The notes: generated from the letters alone by a model not told the origin. A DNA stretch of 64,000 bases from Evansella caseinilytica (GCF_900107275.1 NZ_FNPI01000022.1:30019-94018); one strand, 5' to 3'; shown: positions 10,707 to 22,431, numbered from the stretch's first letter. Numbers and translations: made by a program.

Positions 10707-11674
10707 AAGGTATGTGGAAATTAATGGTAAGAAGAATCATCATAATGATCCCGCAAATCGTCGTGTTAAGTTTATTGGTTTTTATGCTAGCAAAGGCAAT
10801 GCCTGGCGATGCTCTGACCGGGCTGATTGATCCGAGCATCGATCCGGCTGCAATCGAAGCAATGCGCGAAAGGCTGGGGCTGAACAATCCGTGGTATGTC
10901 CAATATTGGGATTGGATAACGCGGGCATTGCAGGGAGATTTGGGGCAGTCGTTTTTCTTTAAAATGCCGGTTGCCGATTTGATCGGTCAACGGATGGTAA
11001 ATACATTCTGGCTTTCGCTGGCTACGCTTATTCTCACCTATCTGATTGCGATTCCGCTGGGCATTGTCAGCGGCCGCTATAACGATACTCTGGCGGATCG
11101 TCTCATTACAGGCTATACGTATGTCGGGTTTGCGGCGCCGTTATTTATTACTGCCTTGTTAATGCTATATATTTTTGGCTTTCAATTTGGCTGGTTTCCG
11201 ACCGGCGGCAGTGTCAGTCCGGGATCCACTCCAGGTTCGGCGGAGTATGTGATCGACAAGATATACCATTTGCTGCTGCCGGCGTTATCAATGGCCTTGA
11301 TTACAACGGTATCCACCGTTCAATATTTGCGCTGTGAGATTATTGATACGAAGCAAAAGGATTTTATTATTACCGCCAGAGCTAAGGGGGCTTCCGAACA
11401 GCGTGTCTATCACCGTCACATACTAAGAAACTCTTTATTACCGATTGCCGCACTTTTCGGCTATGAAATTACTGGATTGATCGGCGGCACGATTTTTATC
11501 GAAAACATCTTCAATTACCCGGGGATGGGGCAATTGTTCCTTGAATCGATTACCCGTCGTGATTACAGCGTGATGACGGCACTGGTGCTTTTGTATGGCA
11601 TCGCGGCAATCGTGGGCGCGTTAATCTCTGATATCATATTAAGTATTGTTGATCCACGGATTCGTATCAAATAA
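10703..11674 (+). CDS. oppB: Oligopeptide ABC transporter permease (OppB-like)
   Basis: An integral membrane protein of 323 residues with about six transmembrane segments, starting with a hydrophobic helix after the MVRRI positive segment. The cytoplasmic EAA-type loop RAKGASEQRVYHRHILRNSLLP and the GGTIFIENIFNYPGMGQL stretch are typical of the DppB/OppB family. The GTG at 10703 overlaps the oppF stop; an ATG at 10712 is an equally possible start. Confidence 0.92.
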   Translation: MKGMWKLMVRRIIIMIPQIVVLSLLVFMLAKAMPGDALTGLIDPSIDPAAIEAMRERLGLNNPWYVQYWDWITRALQGDLGQSFFFKMPVADLIGQRMVNTFWLSLATLILTYLIAIPLGIVSGRYNDTLADRLITGYTYVGFAAPLFITALLMLYIFGFQFGWFPTGGSVSPGSTPGSAEYVIDKIYHLLLPALSMALITTVSTVQYLRCEIIDTKQKDFIITARAKGASEQRVYHRHILRNSLLPIAALFGYEITGLIGGTIFIENIFNYPGMGQLFLESITRRDYSVMTALVLLYGIAAIVGALISDIILSIVDPRIRIK

Positions 11675-11699
11675 GCATGACAGATATTGAGGTGAAGAA

Positions 11700-12614
11700 A
11701 TGAGAAATAATCATGCTGACAATGCAGATACCCTTTCGCCGGAAGCTTCTGACAGGAGTCCATCAGGTTTTCGAATTCTCTGGCGGGAGCTGGTCAATGA
11801 TAAAGTCGCATTATTTTCATTGATTTTAATTGTCGTCATTATCGTGTTTGTTTTTGGCGTTTCCATGATTCTTGATCAAGCGGAAATTGTTACCGTTGAC
11901 CTGTTTGCGCTGTATCAGCCGCCATCGTCTGAGTTTTGGCTCGGAACCGACTACGGCGGCAGAGATATTTTCGGTCAATTGATCATCGGTACCCGCAATT
12001 CTTTATCGATTGCTTTTATTGTAACAGCGCTGACCGGAACGATCGGTATTTTGGTAGGACTAATATCCGGCTATTACGGCGGAACGATCGATAATGTTTT
12101 CATGCGAATCGTTGACTTCTTTATGATTCTGCCGACGTTGATGATTGTTATTGCGTTTGTCACCGCGGTTCCAAAATACAGCATCGTTTCTTTTTCCTTG
12201 ATTATGACCGCCTTCTTGTGGATGGGAATTGCGAGAATGATTCGCTCGAAAGCGTTGCAGGAAAAGGAACTGGAATATGTTCAGGCTTCAAAGACACTCG
12301 GCTCCACCGATTTCAAAATCATGTTTACTCAGGTACTGCCCAATTTAAGCTCCCTGATCATTGTGACAATGACACTGAACCTTGCGGCAAACATCGGTCT
12401 GGAGTCCGGACTCTCGTTTTTAGGATTCGGCTTTCCAGAAAGCACGCCGAGCCTTGGGACATTAATCAGCTATGCCCGCAACCCGCAAACGCTTGAATTC
12501 AGATGGTGGATTTGGCTGCCTGCATCGATACTTGTTTTAGTGTTGATGTTGAGTATAAACAACGTCGGCCAAGCGTTAAAGCGCGCGACTGACGCAAGAC
12601 AGCGAAGAGGATAA
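11700..12614 (+). CDS. oppC: Oligopeptide ABC transporter permease (OppC-like)
   Basis: The second permease of the importer, 304 residues. A short polar N-terminus leads into a membrane helix and the LGTDYGGRDIFGQLIIGTRNSL motif of DppC/OppC proteins. An EAA-type loop (QASKTLGSTDFKIMFTQVLPN) and SFLGFGFPESTPSLGTLIS follow. GAGGTGAAGA precedes the ATG. It forms the membrane channel with OppB. Confidence 0.93.
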   Translation: MRNNHADNADTLSPEASDRSPSGFRILWRELVNDKVALFSLILIVVIIVFVFGVSMILDQAEIVTVDLFALYQPPSSEFWLGTDYGGRDIFGQLIIGTRNSLSIAFIVTALTGTIGILVGLISGYYGGTIDNVFMRIVDFFMILPTLMIVIAFVTAVPKYSIVSFSLIMTAFLWMGIARMIRSKALQEKELEYVQASKTLGSTDFKIMFTQVLPNLSSLIIVTMTLNLAANIGLESGLSFLGFGFPESTPSLGTLISYARNPQTLEFRWWIWLPASILVLVLMLSINNVGQALKRATDARQRRG

Positions 12615-12635
12615 TAAAAAAAGGGGGATTGCTTC

Positions 12636-14477
12636 ATGACGAAAGCGATGAAAGGTGTACTGACAGCAATGCTTATTCTGTTGTTGACACTGGCGGCATG
12701 CTCCAGCGACGATTCGGCGACGACGGATGATGAAGTGGACGACAGCGGGCAGGATGCTGAAAATGCCGGTGATGATGAAGAGGAAGAAGCGGAAGATGAC
12801 GGACTGTTTTCCATCGATGACTTCAGCAACATGAAAGCATCTGAAGGCGATGCGTTGGAAGGGGGTACAATAACGTTCGGACTTGTTTCCGACACGGCTT
12901 TTGAAGGAACCTTGAACTACAATTTTTATTCAGGAAACCCCGATGCCCAAATACTGCAGTGGTTTGATGAAAGCTTTCTAACCTGGGACGAAAATTATGT
13001 TTACACTCAGGACGGAGCAGCGACCTATGAAACGTCTGAAGACGGCAGCGTGTTTACATTTACGATCCGCGACAATGTCAATTGGCATGACGGTGAACCG
13101 GTCACTGCCGAAGATTGGCTGTTTGCCCATGAAGTCATCGGCCATCCGGATTACGACGGTCCCCGTTACGGCTCGGACTTTACGAATATCGTCGGAATGG
13201 ATGAGTACCACAATGGCGAGGCAGATACGATTTCCGGTATTACCATTTTAAATGACAAACAATTGCAAATCGAATTTATCAACGTCACACCGTCTTTGGT
13301 GACAGGAAGCATTTGGACATATCCGTTGGCGAAACACATTTTCGGCGATATGGAAGTTGCCGATATGTCCTCCTCCCCGGAAGTGCGGGAGCATCCGACT
13401 GGCTTTGGCCCGTTTAAAGTAGAAACGATTGTACCAGGCGAATCGGTCACTTATGTTAAAAACGAAGACTACTGGAGAGGTGAACCGAATTTGGATGGGG
13501 TGATTCTGAAAGTCGTCAATCCAAACACGGTCGTACAAGAATTGCAAACGGGCGGAGTGGATCTTGTCAGTTCCTTCCCTGTAGATCAATTCCCTGACAA
13601 CGCCGAGATGTCCAACGTAGAATGGCTGGGAATCGTTGACCGAGCTTATACTTACATCGGCTTTAAACTCGGCTCATGGGATGGGGAGAAAGGTGAAGTT
13701 GTTCCGGATCCTGATAAAAAAGTGGCAGATGTGAATTTACGGAAAGCCATGTGGCATGCAGTAGACAATACAGCCGTAGCCGAGCGCTTTTACCATGGAT
13801 TGCGTTGGAATGCCACGACACTGATTCCGCCTTCTCATCCGGAATTCCATGATGAAACAAATCCCGGGATAACGTTTGATCCGGAGCAGGCAAAGCAAAT
13901 TCTTGACGAAGCTGGATATGAGGATGTAACAGGAGACGGCTTCCGGGAAACGCCGGAGGGAGAAGAGCTGGTGATTAATTTTGCTTCAATGACCGGCGGC
14001 GATATCGCAGAACCGTTAGCCCGTTACTATGTCCAGTCCTGGAACAATATCGGCTTAAACGTAGAACTCGATATGCTGGAATTTAACACGTTTTATGATC
14101 GCGTCGGGCAAAACGGCGATGACGATCCGACTCTGGATGTATATATGGGAGCGTGGAGCGTTGGCATCGATGTAGACCCGACCGGCTTATACGGGCGCAA
14201 TGCACTGTTTAACTTCCCGCGCTATGCCAGCGAGGAAAACGACAGGCTGCTTGCCGAAGGAGTATCGGAAGCGGCGTTTGACTTAGAATACCGCAAAGAA
14301 ATTTATCAACAATGGCAGCAATTAATGGTGGAAGAAATTCCGGTATTCCCGACGTTGTATCGTTCTGAAGTAGTACCGGTAAATAACCGTGTCCAAAACT
14401 ATGCGATCGGAGACGGTACAGGGGTTTACTTATATGAGCTTGCGGTTACGTCCGATCAACCGCTCGTTGCCGAGTGA
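12636..14477 (+). CDS. oppA: Oligopeptide-binding lipoprotein (OppA-like)
   Basis: The extracellular peptide-binding component, 613 residues. A lipoprotein signal with LAAC (lipidated Cys22) is followed by a very acidic linker (residues about 24-60), then an SBP_bac_5 family domain with a region beginning EGGTITFGLVSDTAFEGTLN. The strong acidity of the linker would suit a saline or alkaline environment, which is inference. It is the last gene of the opp operon. Confidence 0.93.
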   Translation: MTKAMKGVLTAMLILLLTLAACSSDDSATTDDEVDDSGQDAENAGDDEEEEAEDDGLFSIDDFSNMKASEGDALEGGTITFGLVSDTAFEGTLNYNFYSGNPDAQILQWFDESFLTWDENYVYTQDGAATYETSEDGSVFTFTIRDNVNWHDGEPVTAEDWLFAHEVIGHPDYDGPRYGSDFTNIVGMDEYHNGEADTISGITILNDKQLQIEFINVTPSLVTGSIWTYPLAKHIFGDMEVADMSSSPEVREHPTGFGPFKVETIVPGESVTYVKNEDYWRGEPNLDGVILKVVNPNTVVQELQTGGVDLVSSFPVDQFPDNAEMSNVEWLGIVDRAYTYIGFKLGSWDGEKGEVVPDPDKKVADVNLRKAMWHAVDNTAVAERFYHGLRWNATTLIPPSHPEFHDETNPGITFDPEQAKQILDEAGYEDVTGDGFRETPEGEELVINFASMTGGDIAEPLARYYVQSWNNIGLNVELDMLEFNTFYDRVGQNGDDDPTLDVYMGAWSVGIDVDPTGLYGRNALFNFPRYASEENDRLLAEGVSEAAFDLEYRKEIYQQWQQLMVEEIPVFPTLYRSEVVPVNNRVQNYAIGDGTGVYLYELAVTSDQPLVAE

Positions 14478-14507
14478 TTACTGACAGGGCATAGAATGAA
14501 ATGAATG

Positions 14508-14539
14508 GGGATGTCTCAAGAGAAAGCTTGGGACATCCC
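14508..14539 (+). terminator. Hairpin after oppA
   Basis: A 13-bp stem (GGGATGTCTCAAG / CTTGGGACATCCC) with a 6-nt loop lies 30 bp after the oppA stop. It lacks a T-run but is followed by GAAGTAATGAGT, the same block that follows the hairpin of family A repeats. The remainder of the gap to 14837 is AT-rich with no gene recognised. Confidence 0.55.
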
Positions 14540-14836
14540 AGAAGTAATGAGTAAAGCGGCTGTCTCATTTATAGAGTGATATGTGTCATAAATTTGTTGC
14601 AGATAGTTGAAGTGAAATGCTTCGTTTTATGATTAATATTGATATTATTATAAACTATAATATGTTGTATAGTAGATGGGAGAGAAAATTTAAAGTAGCA
14701 GAGGGCTAAAATTGGACGAAAAAAAGGTTATAATTGAACTGTCCCTAAGGATTCACAAGGAACTGAATCCGCATGGACACGATAGCTAATCGATATATTG
14801 AAGATCAAAAAATCAATTTGAAAAGGAAATGGTGAC

Positions 14837-14989
14837 ATGCTTAAATTCTTAGGAATGTTTTTGATGGCCTTTCCTATTTTGTTTATAGCTTTAAAAATGG
14901 GACCTCTTTATATGGCAATTATATTATTTTTACTGGGACTATCATCGTATGTATTTGCAATATATAGACAAAAAAGCAGAAGGGCATGA
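14837..14989 (+). CDS. Small membrane protein of 50 residues
   Basis: An intact 50-residue frame with two predicted membrane segments (about residues 1-19 and 22-42) and a basic C-terminal tail RQKSRRA. AAGGAAATGGTGAC upstream of the ATG is a plausible ribosome-binding site. No family is recognised. It lies 39 bp before the small secreted protein gene on the same strand, so the two are probably co-expressed; an immunity-like or accessory membrane role is only a guess. Confidence 0.5.
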   Translation: MLKFLGMFLMAFPILFIALKMGPLYMAIILFLLGLSSYVFAIYRQKSRRA

Positions 14990-15028
14990 TATAACTTCCT
15001 CTGAAACTGCAAAAAGGAGGAAAATAAA

Positions 15029-15475
15029 TTGAAAAGAATAACATTATTTATGCTGTCATTTCTTCTAATCTTTTCATTTGCAACAGAACCATATGAAGCT
15101 GCGACAGTGAAATTGAAGGGCGCGTATGTTAAATCAACTTACAAAGCACAAGGTGGGAGAATGAACATTGAGTATCATGATCTCTATTTAACTGTTGCTG
15201 ATGCAAGAAGATACGCTTCCAAAGCAGAGATGTCTTTAAATGAGGCTTTTGCTTGGTTCGGATCTGGTTTTATTAAAGGAGCAGGGCCTTATCTTGCGAC
15301 TATTGGTTTTATAAAAGCTTCAGAAGGAGCTATAGTAGCAAGTGAAATCAGAAAATATACTGATAAAAATCAAAGCGTTCGTATTACTATTGGGATAGAT
15401 AAAAACAGACCTGTCTCAAGTAGGGTTGTAAGATATTGGAATGAAAAAAATCAAGTGTCAAACCTATGGAAGTAG
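15029..15475 (+). CDS. Small secreted protein of unknown function
   Basis: A 148-residue protein starting at TTG with a strong AGGAGG eight bases upstream. A signal peptide covers residues 1-25, ending near YEAA. The mature part has a basic first segment (LKGAYVKSTYKAQGG), a Gly/Ala-rich hydrophobic stretch (GSGFIKGAGPYLATIGF, about residues 79-95) and a basic end. No family is recognised. The mix of export signal and hydrophobic glycine-rich core recalls bacteriocin-like proteins, but this is not shown. It is flanked by opp and by decayed DNA. Confidence 0.6.
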   Translation: MKRITLFMLSFLLIFSFATEPYEAATVKLKGAYVKSTYKAQGGRMNIEYHDLYLTVADARRYASKAEMSLNEAFAWFGSGFIKGAGPYLATIGFIKASEGAIVASEIRKYTDKNQSVRITIGIDKNRPVSSRVVRYWNEKNQVSNLWK

Positions 15476-15527
15476 CAGCACCTGAGTACCAGAAGGTCGT
15501 AACAAGAATTTATAAATACTAATTCAA

Positions 15528-15595
15528 ATCGAGTAGGAGGGAGGACTCCCCCTACCTCTCTACGCCGAACGTGCCAATCGATATATGGCAGTTTC
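15528..15595 (-). mobile_element. Group II intron 3' end remnant
   Basis: Read on the minus strand this stretch ends in CTACTCGATT, preceded by a G-rich/C-rich hairpin and GTAGAGAGG. That layout closely parallels the intron 3' end at 37165-37236 (GTGAGAGG, then a GGGGAT/ATCCCC hairpin, then CTTACTCGATT). A possible domain V stem (GAAACTGCCA / TGGCACGTTC) precedes it. No reverse transcriptase frame survives beside it, so this is a decayed fragment. Confidence 0.5.
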
Positions 15596-16140
15596 ATTTA
15601 AGTCCAACACAAATGATTAATATCTCTGAGTAGACTTCGGAGGTCTTAGTTTTCATCTTATTAGGAACGATTTTGAAAGGCGAGGTCATTTTTTCTTTAA
15701 CTCTTTTTTCTCACCCCACTGGTCGCGTTGTATTTCTTAAACCAACAAAATTACACTTGTCAATAGCGGCTATAATTCTTTACAATGCCAGTCTATTCTC
15801 CTTTTTCTAATACGTTATTCTCAGTCAATATCTCTAAATTCTCCTTCAACGTCTTTATAATATTGTCGGATTTTGTCTATCCTGTCTAAATATCAGATTT
15901 CAGCTGTTCAACTTCTGTCATAGCATTCCCAAACTATTTCTTTCTGCTTCTCCGTTTGTAGCTGAAAAGCAACTCCACTGGTTACATAACCCACTAAGCT
16001 TTAGTAATCCTATTCTTTCATTACTGATCAACCCTGAATCCTCTTGACTTCAATGTTTTTAAGAGTAGAAACTGCTTACTCCCCACCTCTCCAAATTGAA
16101 GAAAATTAATATTGTCATTGGAGCTTCCGAAAAAAATCGT
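15596..16140. other. Decayed intergenic DNA with no intact gene
   Basis: About 545 bp without an intact frame. The minus strand holds short coding-like pieces broken by stops, such as KIRQYYKDVEGEFRDID and EVEQLKSDI, which look like a lysine/glutamate-rich coiled-coil gene in decay. No family could be assigned. Together with the intron fragment beside it, this marks an old insertion site between opp and the S10 operon. Confidence 0.45.
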
Positions 16141-16149
16141 AAAAAATCT

Positions 16150-16178
16150 TGCATTGCCGTTGGGATTCATATATAATG
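16150..16178 (+). promoter_or_regulatory. S10 operon promoter
   Basis: TTGCAT (16150-16155) and a perfect TATAAT (16173-16178) are separated by 17 bp, with predicted start near 16185. It would drive the S10-spc-alpha superoperon from rpsJ onward. Confidence 0.8.
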
Positions 16179-16184
16179 TTGAAT

Positions 16185-16622
<438 letters not shown>

Positions 16623-16626
16623 GAAC

Positions 16627-16825
16627 GTGTTCAAAAAGGCAATGGTTCCGCTCGATGCACCCAATTTCGCCTAAGAGCTGCCCACGTCCTATGGGCAACG
16701 GCGAAATGTCACCATCCTGGTTCCGGAGAAAACCACTCCTAGCCGGTTGGAAAAGAATGCATCGGCTCCACTCATTGCGTCGTGTATGCTTAAAAAGATA
16801 AAAAGCAATCTTTTTAAACAAACAC
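16627..16825 (-). repeat. Intergenic repeat, family A, copy 3 (inverted)
   Basis: On the minus strand this matches the copy at 2720-2919 block for block: a leading hairpin arm GTGTTTGTTTAAAAAGAT, then GAGTGGAGCCGATGCATTC, CTAGGAGTGGTTTTCTCC, GCATCGAGCGGAACC and ATTGCCTTTTTGAACAC. It starts five bases after the rpsJ stop. Because it is inverted, its hairpin lies at the downstream end relative to ribosomal transcription. Confidence 0.8.
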
Positions 16826-16868
16826 TATAAATAAATGAAATTTTTACGATTAATAGGAGGTGTGACTC

Positions 16869-17528
16869 ATGACCAAAGGAATCTTAGGTAAGAAAATAGG
16901 CATGACTCAAATCTTTGCTGAAAACGGTGAAGTTATTCCTGTAACAGTGATCGAAGCTACCCCGAACGTAGTGCTTCAAAAGAAGACGGTGGAAAGCGAC
17001 GGATATGAAGCTGTTCAATTAGGATTTGCAGATAAAAAAGAAACTGTCTACAAAAAAGGCGACAAAAAAGAATTCCGATTCAGCAAACCGGAAAAAGGTC
17101 ACGCGGACAAGGCGGAGACAAATCCTAAGCGCTTCATTAAAGAATTCCGCGGAGCAGGTGCGGAATATGAAATTGGTCAAGAAGTCAAGGTTGATACATT
17201 TGCAGCAGGAGATATTGTCGATGTGACAGGTACATCAAAAGGGAAAGGTTTCGCAGGTTCCATCAAGCGTCATAACCAGTCCCGCGGACCAATGTCACAC
17301 GGTTCCCGTTACCACCGTCGTCCCGGTTCCATGGGTCCGGTCGATCCAAACCACGTCCGTAAAGGAAAAGCTTTACCTGGACGCATGGGCGGCGAGCAAG
17401 TAACGATTCAAAATCTTGAAATCGTACGTGTTGATACAGAGCGTAATCTACTGTTGATAAAAGGAAACGTACCTGGTGCAAGGAAAAGCTTTGTTTCTGT
17501 AAAAACTGCAGTAAAAGCTGCTGAATAA
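16869..17528 (+). CDS. rplC: 50S ribosomal protein L3
   Basis: L3 binds early in 50S assembly and reaches toward the peptidyl-transferase centre. The 219-residue product starts [15 protein letters not shown] and contains [19 protein letters not shown], both typical. It is slightly longer than the Bacillus average. TAGGAGGTG precedes the ATG. The next gene, rplD, follows after 26 bp. Confidence 0.98.
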   Translation: MTKGILGKKIGMTQIFAENGEVIPVTVIEATPNVVLQKKTVESDGYEAVQLGFADKKETVYKKGDKKEFRFSKPEKGHADKAETNPKRFIKEFRGAGAEYEIGQEVKVDTFAAGDIVDVTGTSKGKGFAGSIKRHNQSRGPMSHGSRYHRRPGSMGPVDPNHVRKGKALPGRMGGEQVTIQNLEIVRVDTERNLLLIKGNVPGARKSFVSVKTAVKAAE

Positions 17529-17554
17529 GATCGAGAAGGAAAGGAGGAGCCCAG

Positions 17555-18178
17555 ATGCCTAAAGTTACTCTATACAATCAAGCTGGCTCACAAGTAGGCG
17601 AATTTGAACTTTCAGACAGCGTTTTTGGAATTGAACCTAATGAAAGTGTTCTATATGATGCCGTAGTAATGCAACAAGCGTCACAAAGACAAGGTACTCA
17701 CGCAACAAAAGGCCGCTCTGATGTGCGCGGCGGCGGTCGCAAACCTTGGAGACAAAAGGGAACAGGACGTGCTCGTCACGGATCCATCCGTTCACCTATC
17801 TGGGTTGGCGGCGGTGTCGTGTTTGGACCGCAGCCACGAAGCTATGCATATAAATTACCGAAAAAACAACGCCGTTTAGCGTTGAAATCTGCTCTTTCTT
17901 CTAAAGTGAACGCGGATGAAATTCGTGTCCTGGAAGGATTGAGCTTTGAAACACCGAAAACAAAAGACATGATCAATGTGCTGAAAGGTCTGTCTCTTGA
18001 GAAAAAATCATTGATTGTAACTGCTGATTTTGATGATGCGGTTGCTCTTTCTGCACGCAACATTCCAGGCGTAAAATTCATCACAGCCGACGGTGTAAAC
18101 GTACTTGATGTATTGAATTACGACAATCTGGTGATTACTCAGGATGCTGTGAAAAAGGTAGAGGAGGTGCTTGCATAA
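17555..18178 (+). CDS. rplD: 50S ribosomal protein L4
   Basis: L4 lines the peptide exit tunnel. The 207-residue product contains the tunnel-loop block [19 protein letters not shown], as expected. AAAGGAGG lies upstream. Its stop overlaps the ATG of rplW by one base. In some bacteria L4 represses the S10 operon, but no such site was identified here. Confidence 0.98.
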   Translation: MPKVTLYNQAGSQVGEFELSDSVFGIEPNESVLYDAVVMQQASQRQGTHATKGRSDVRGGGRKPWRQKGTGRARHGSIRSPIWVGGGVVFGPQPRSYAYKLPKKQRRLALKSALSSKVNADEIRVLEGLSFETPKTKDMINVLKGLSLEKKSLIVTADFDDAVALSARNIPGVKFITADGVNVLDVLNYDNLVITQDAVKKVEEVLA

Positions 18179-18468
18179 TGGCAAACGCTCGTGATATTAT
18201 TAAGCGCCCCGTCATAACAGAACGTTCCACAGACCTTTTGGCTGATAAGAAATACACATTTGAAGTGGATCCGCGTGCAAATAAAACACAAATTAAAATG
18301 GCGATTGAAGAAATCTTCGGTGTGACTGTAGCGAAGGTGAACACGATGAACTACAAAGGTAAATTCCGTCGTTTCGGACGTTACACAGGCTACACTCGCA
18401 AGCGCAAAAAAGCCATTGTACAATTAACACCGGACAGCAAAGATTTAGAATTCTTTGAGGGTGTATAA
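18178..18468 (+). CDS. rplW: 50S ribosomal protein L23
   Basis: L23 sits at the exit of the peptide tunnel and docks trigger factor and SRP. The 96-residue product begins [17 protein letters not shown], with [15 protein letters not shown] further on. It is translationally coupled to rplD, with AGAGGAGGTG inside the end of rplD. Confidence 0.98.
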   Translation: MANARDIIKRPVITERSTDLLADKKYTFEVDPRANKTQIKMAIEEIFGVTVAKVNTMNYKGKFRRFGRYTGYTRKRKKAIVQLTPDSKDLEFFEGV

Positions 18469-18497
18469 ACAGTTTACAGTGAAGGAGGGAAAAGCTG

Positions 18498-19328
18498 ATG
18501 GCTATTAAAAAGTATAAACCAACCAGTAACGGCCGCCGCGGAATGTCCGTTCTTGATTTCCAGGAAATCACAACCGACAAACCGGAAAAGTCTCTGTTAG
18601 AGCCTTTGAAAAGAAAAGGAGGCCGTAACAATCAAGGAAGATTGACTGTTCGCCATCAAGGTGGCGGACACAAGCGCCAATACCGAGTAATCGACTTTAA
18701 GCGCGATAAAGATGGAATTCCAGGACGCGTTGCTACGATCGAATACGATCCGAACCGTACTGCGAACATTGCACTTATCAACTACGTTGACGGTGAAAAG
18801 CGTTACATTCTGGCTCCGAAAGGACTTCAAGTAGGTATGGAAGTCATGTCCGGCAAGGACGCCGATATCAAAATCGGAAACGCTCTTCAATTGAAGGATA
18901 TTCCAGTTGGTACAGTGATTCACAATATTGAATTAAGACCTGGAAAAGGCGGACAGCTCGTGCGCTCTGCAGGTGCGGAAGCTCAGCTTTTAGGTAAAGA
19001 AGGAGACTATGTGCTTGTACGTCTTCGCTCAGGTGAGACACGGCTTATTTTAGGTACATGCCGCGCGTCCATCGGGCAGGTTGGAAACGTTGAGCATGAG
19101 TTAGTGAACATCGGTAAAGCCGGACGTTCCCGCTGGCTCGGTAAGAGACCTACAGTGCGCGGTTCCGTTATGAACCCGGTAGATCACCCGCACGGCGGTG
19201 GTGAAGGACGCGCTCCGATCGGACGTAAATCACCAATGTCACCATGGGGTAAACCGACGCTTGGCTTTAAAACTCGTAAGAAAAACAAAGACACGGATAA
19301 ATACATTGTGCGTCGTCGCAAAAAATAA
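18498..19328 (+). CDS. rplB: 50S ribosomal protein L2
   Basis: L2 supports subunit joining and the peptidyl-transferase centre. The 276-residue product contains [15 protein letters not shown] and the C-terminal block [18 protein letters not shown] with its conserved histidine. GAAGGAGGG precedes the ATG. A 63-bp spacer follows before rpsS. Confidence 0.98.
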   Translation: MAIKKYKPTSNGRRGMSVLDFQEITTDKPEKSLLEPLKRKGGRNNQGRLTVRHQGGGHKRQYRVIDFKRDKDGIPGRVATIEYDPNRTANIALINYVDGEKRYILAPKGLQVGMEVMSGKDADIKIGNALQLKDIPVGTVIHNIELRPGKGGQLVRSAGAEAQLLGKEGDYVLVRLRSGETRLILGTCRASIGQVGNVEHELVNIGKAGRSRWLGKRPTVRGSVMNPVDHPHGGGEGRAPIGRKSPMSPWGKPTLGFKTRKKNKDTDKYIVRRRKK

Positions 19329-19391
19329 CGGGGTTGCGCTACGGTTCTCGAGCAGCGGAACCGTAGGTCAATCACGAAGGGAGGTACAATT

Positions 19392-19670
19392 ATGGGTCGT
19401 AGCTTGAAAAAGGGACCTTTTGTTGATGATCATTTAATAAAGAAAGTAGAAGCAATGAATGCTAACGATGACAAAAAGGTAATTAAAACCTGGTCTCGTC
19501 GTTCTACAATTTTTCCTGAGTTCATCGGTCATACAATTGCCGTTTACGACGGTCGCAAACACGTACCAGTTTATATCTCTGAAGATATGGTCGGACACAA
19601 GCTTGGCGAATTCGCGCCGACAAGAACGTATAAAGGCCATGCATCTGACGACAAGAAAACACGACGTTAA
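19392..19670 (+). CDS. rpsS: 30S ribosomal protein S19
   Basis: S19 is in the 30S head beside S13. The 92-residue product starts [14 protein letters not shown] and ends in the typical [20 protein letters not shown] region. GGGAGGTAC lies upstream. It fits the S10 operon order rplB-rpsS-rplV. Confidence 0.98.
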   Translation: MGRSLKKGPFVDDHLIKKVEAMNANDDKKVIKTWSRRSTIFPEFIGHTIAVYDGRKHVPVYISEDMVGHKLGEFAPTRTYKGHASDDKKTRR

Positions 19671-19692
19671 TTAAAGAGGGGAGGTACTTTCC

Positions 19693-20034
19693 ATGGAAGC
19701 GAAAGCAGTTGCAAAACAAGTGCGTATTGCTCCTCGTAAAGTTCGCCTGGTAGTTGACTTGATTCGTGGTAAAGCAGTAGGAGAGGCGATCTCCATTTTA
19801 CGCTATACACCGAAAAAAGCATCTCCGGTAGTGGAAAAGTTACTTAATTCAGCCATTGCGAACGCAGAGCATAACTATGAAATGGAACCTGATAATTTAG
19901 TTGTCAGTAAAGTATATGTAGATGAAGGTGTAACATTAAAGCGATTCCGACCACGCGCTATGGGGCGCGCAAGCAGAATCAACAAACGCACCAGTCATAT
20001 TACGATCGTTCTTACAGAAAAGAAGGAGGGATAA
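19693..20034 (+). CDS. rplV: 50S ribosomal protein L22
   Basis: L22 extends a loop into the exit tunnel. The 113-residue product has [25 protein letters not shown] and the hairpin tip [28 protein letters not shown] lies upstream. It stops two bases before the GTG start of rpsC. Confidence 0.98.
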   Translation: MEAKAVAKQVRIAPRKVRLVVDLIRGKAVGEAISILRYTPKKASPVVEKLLNSAIANAEHNYEMEPDNLVVSKVYVDEGVTLKRFRPRAMGRASRINKRTSHITIVLTEKKEG

Positions 20035-20036
20035 GT

Positions 20037-21323
<1,287 letters not shown>

Positions 21324-21343
21324 TCGTGAAGGAGGTCTGCGCA

Positions 21344-21607
21344 GTGACAGAACGTAATAACCGCAAGAGTTATACTGGACGCGTTGTATCTGACAAGATG
21401 GACAAAACCATTACTGTTCTAGTAGAAACGTACAAAACGCACTCACTCTACGGAAAACGTGTAAAATACTCTAAAAAGTTTAAAGCGCATGATGAAAACA
21501 ATACTGCAAAACAAGGTGATATTGTACGAATCATGGAAACTCGTCCTTTGTCAAAAGATAAACGTTTCCGCCTTGTGGAAGTTGTAGAAGAAGCAGTAAT
21601 CATCTGA
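21344..21607 (+). CDS. rpsQ: 30S ribosomal protein S17
   Basis: S17 is a primary 16S rRNA binder with an OB fold. The 87-residue product starts from GTG as [19 protein letters not shown], the Bacillus length. GAAGGAGGT sits eight bases upstream; the upstream ATG at 21326 overlaps that site and is rejected. Confidence 0.97.
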   Translation: MTERNNRKSYTGRVVSDKMDKTITVLVETYKTHSLYGKRVKYSKKFKAHDENNTAKQGDIVRIMETRPLSKDKRFRLVEVVEEAVII

Positions 21608-21643
21608 TAGAAATTTGCTTACCTGAAGGGAGGTAAAGAATCT

Positions 21644-22012
21644 ATGATTCAACAAGAAAGTCGTCTGAAAGTGGCTGACAACTCAGGAGCCCGTGAAGTA
21701 CTTTGCATTAAAGTTCTCGGCGGAACAGGGCGTAAAACCGCTAATGTGGGAGACGTTATTGTCTGCACTGTGAAACAAGCAACACCCGGAGGCGTTGTTA
21801 AGAAAGGTGACGTTGTCCGTGCTGTCATTGTCCGCACCAAAAGCGGTGTTCGCCGTCCGGACGGGTCATACATTAAATTTGATGAGAACGCTGCGGTTAT
21901 TGTACGGGATGATAAGAGCCCGCGCGGAACTCGTATCTTCGGACCTGTTGCGCGTGAACTGCGTGATAACCAGTTTATGAAGATCGTATCTTTAGCTCCT
22001 GAAGTGCTTTAA
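21644..22012 (+). CDS. rplN: 50S ribosomal protein L14
   Basis: L14 forms an intersubunit bridge and docks the silencing factor RsfS. The standard 122-residue product starts [19 protein letters not shown] and ends [21 protein letters not shown] precedes the ATG. It opens the spc section of the superoperon. Confidence 0.98.
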   Translation: MIQQESRLKVADNSGAREVLCIKVLGGTGRKTANVGDVIVCTVKQATPGGVVKKGDVVRAVIVRTKSGVRRPDGSYIKFDENAAVIVRDDKSPRGTRIFGPVARELRDNQFMKIVSLAPEVL

Positions 22013-22075
22013 TTTAAAATTTGAACGTCGTTTAAAATAAATGAACGGAAAATCAGGTCGTAAGGAGGTGCCCTT

Positions 22076-22402
22076 ATGTCTCAACCGAAATTGCATGTCA
22101 AAAAAGGAGATACAGTAAAAGTAATCTCCGGAAAAGACAAAGGCAAGGAAGGTAAAATCCTTGAAGCATATCCAAATAAATCCCGAGTTCTTGTGGAAGG
22201 CGTCAACATGGTTCATAAACACTCAAAGCCATCTCAAGCAAACCCGCAAGGCGGAATTATCAATCAGGAAGCTCCAATTCATGCTTCCAACGTGATGCTG
22301 ATTGACCCTAAAACGAGTGAACCTACTCGTGTTGGTTATAAAGTGGAAAACGGGAAAAAAGTAAGAGTTGCGAAAAAATCCGGCACAGTACTAGATAACT
22401 AA
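22076..22402 (+). CDS. rplX: 50S ribosomal protein L24
   Basis: L24 initiates 50S assembly through a KOW domain. The 108-residue product reads [20 protein letters not shown] at its N-terminus, with five extra residues (SQPKL region) compared with the shortest Bacillus forms. TAAGGAGGTG supports the ATG at 22076. Confidence 0.97.
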   Translation: MSQPKLHVKKGDTVKVISGKDKGKEGKILEAYPNKSRVLVEGVNMVHKHSKPSQANPQGGIINQEAPIHASNVMLIDPKTSEPTRVGYKVENGKKVRVAKKSGTVLDN

Positions 22403-22431
22403 TAGCCGGATGCTGAAAGGAGGTTTACTCA

